A stretch of 33,333 bases of DNA from JAAYBG01 sp964411675 (GTDB taxonomy: Bacteria; Bacillota_I; Bacilli_A; ML615J-28; CAG-698): the NCBI GenBank assembly GCA_964411675.1, contig CAYPLR010000019.1, positions 1-33,333 on the forward strand, given 5' to 3'. Positions 32,908 through 33,333 of the stretch are shown one piece after another. The notes beneath the pieces were generated by a model. The model was given only the letters and a program-made list of their open reading frames with translations, was not told the DNA's origin and searched no databases. The first letter of the stretch is position 1; each line of letters starts with the position of its first letter. The position numbers and the translations under genes were made by a program.

Positions 32908-32936
32908 TATCTCTTATAATGAAAGAGATATTTTTT
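32908..32936 (+). terminator. Intrinsic terminator after tldE
   Basis: Stem TATCTCTT / AAGAGATA (32908-32915 / 32923-32930), 7-nt loop, then TTTTTT. Confidence 0.8.
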
Positions 32937-32948
32937 ACGAAAGGAAAT

Positions 32949-33333
32949 ATGAAAAAATTTGAAGAATTAATGATTAACCCCTTACTAATTAAGGGAATAG
33001 AAAAAATGAAGTTTGAAGCAATGACAGAAATTCAAGAGAAGGTGATTCCAACCGCTCTAGAAATAGTAGATATCATTGCACAAGCACCAACAGGAACAGG
33101 TAAAACGGTAGCTTATGCCCTTCCTATTTTGAATAAAATTGATATCACTGCTGAAGTGATACAAACAATTGTAATTGCACCAACAAGAGAACTTGCTGTG
33201 CAAATAACAAAGGAAATTAACACGGTTGCTTACTATTTAAAAGATGTAAAAGCAGTTGCTATTTATGGTGGTGAATCAATTGATCGCCAAATAGTAGCAT
33301 TGAAAAAGCGTCCTCAAATTATTGTTGCAACAC
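32949..33333 (+). CDS. DEAD-box RNA helicase, 5' part (runs off the window)
   Basis: An open frame with no stop before the window end. ATG 32949 has GAAAGGAAA upstream. The first 128 codons give a typical DEAD-box N-terminus: KFEELMINPLLIKGIEKM (aromatic/Q-motif region with ...AMTEIQEKVIP), motif I APTGTGKT, motif Ia APTRELAVQ, and a YGGESIDRQI GG motif. The DEAD box itself lies beyond the end. Probably a cold-shock or ribosome-assembly RNA helicase (CshA/CshB/DeaD type); which one cannot be decided from this part. Set off from tldE by a terminator. Confidence 0.9.
   Translation, partial: MKKFEELMINPLLIKGIEKMKFEAMTEIQEKVIPTALEIVDIIAQAPTGTGKTVAYALPILNKIDITAEVIQTIVIAPTRELAVQITKEINTVAYYLKDVKAVAIYGGESIDRQIVALKKRPQIIVAT

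Overview
AT-rich Gram-positive sequence from the low-GC Firmicutes (Bacilli / Erysipelotrichia-Mollicutes side) using the standard bacterial code (TGA is a stop). The lineage call rests on the rpoZ-priA-fmt gene order, two CIRCE operators ahead of groESL, a YutG-type PgpA, consensus SD sequences and A/T-rich promoters. A flavodiiron protein suggests an anaerobe, probably from the gut. The two 100-N runs inside the CRISPR array sit at contig ends carrying 55-nt overlaps, so this is a scaffolded draft or metagenome assembly.

Layout. (1) 1-5226, plus strand: rpoZ, priA, fmt, a pgpA/yutG-like phosphatase and a DUF2804 gene. (2) 5286-6491, minus: a secernin/C69-type peptidase. (3) 6554-15661: a complete type II-A CRISPR-Cas9 locus. 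Its order is cas9 (compact, 1079 aa, all nuclease motifs present), a previously unlabelled tracrRNA between cas9 and cas1, cas1, cas2, a long csn2, a short leader ending in ATTTGAG, and a printed array of 50 36-nt repeats with 30-31-nt spacers. (4) 15836-16970: a small charged protein and a beta-propeller lactonase. (5) 17026-19482: a CIRCE-controlled hsp20-groES-groEL operon. (6) 19533-22648: a class I amidotransferase (minus), then a phosphodiesterase and flavodiiron protein coupled by an ATGA overlap. (7) 22649-27686: zinc-ribbon/DUF975 and coaD (minus), a degenerate ABC exporter (plus) and a MATE transporter (minus). (8) 27766-33333: gltX, an ANT(6)-like nucleotidyltransferase, tldD-tldE and the start of a DEAD-box RNA helicase.

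The least expected object is a 187/188-bp non-coding element present twice (22677-22863 and, inverted, 26074-26261), each time between convergent genes. Both copies have imperfect 17-bp terminal inverted repeats and are flanked by direct duplications of a whole host terminator hairpin (20 bp exact; 26 bp with one mismatch). Each carries its own terminators facing both flanking genes, plus GTGGGG motifs kept in an otherwise diverged core. It looks like a MITE-type element that targets intrinsic terminators and replaces the termination it disrupts.

Two further oddities are NTPase-fold proteins that have lost their NTPase motifs: PriA (no Walker A, no DEAH, no motif VI) and the ABC exporter (Walker A, signature and H-loop all degraded). 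The CRISPR locus appears functional: nuclease residues, tracrRNA pairing (about 31 of 36 repeat bases), leader anchor and adaptation genes are all in place.
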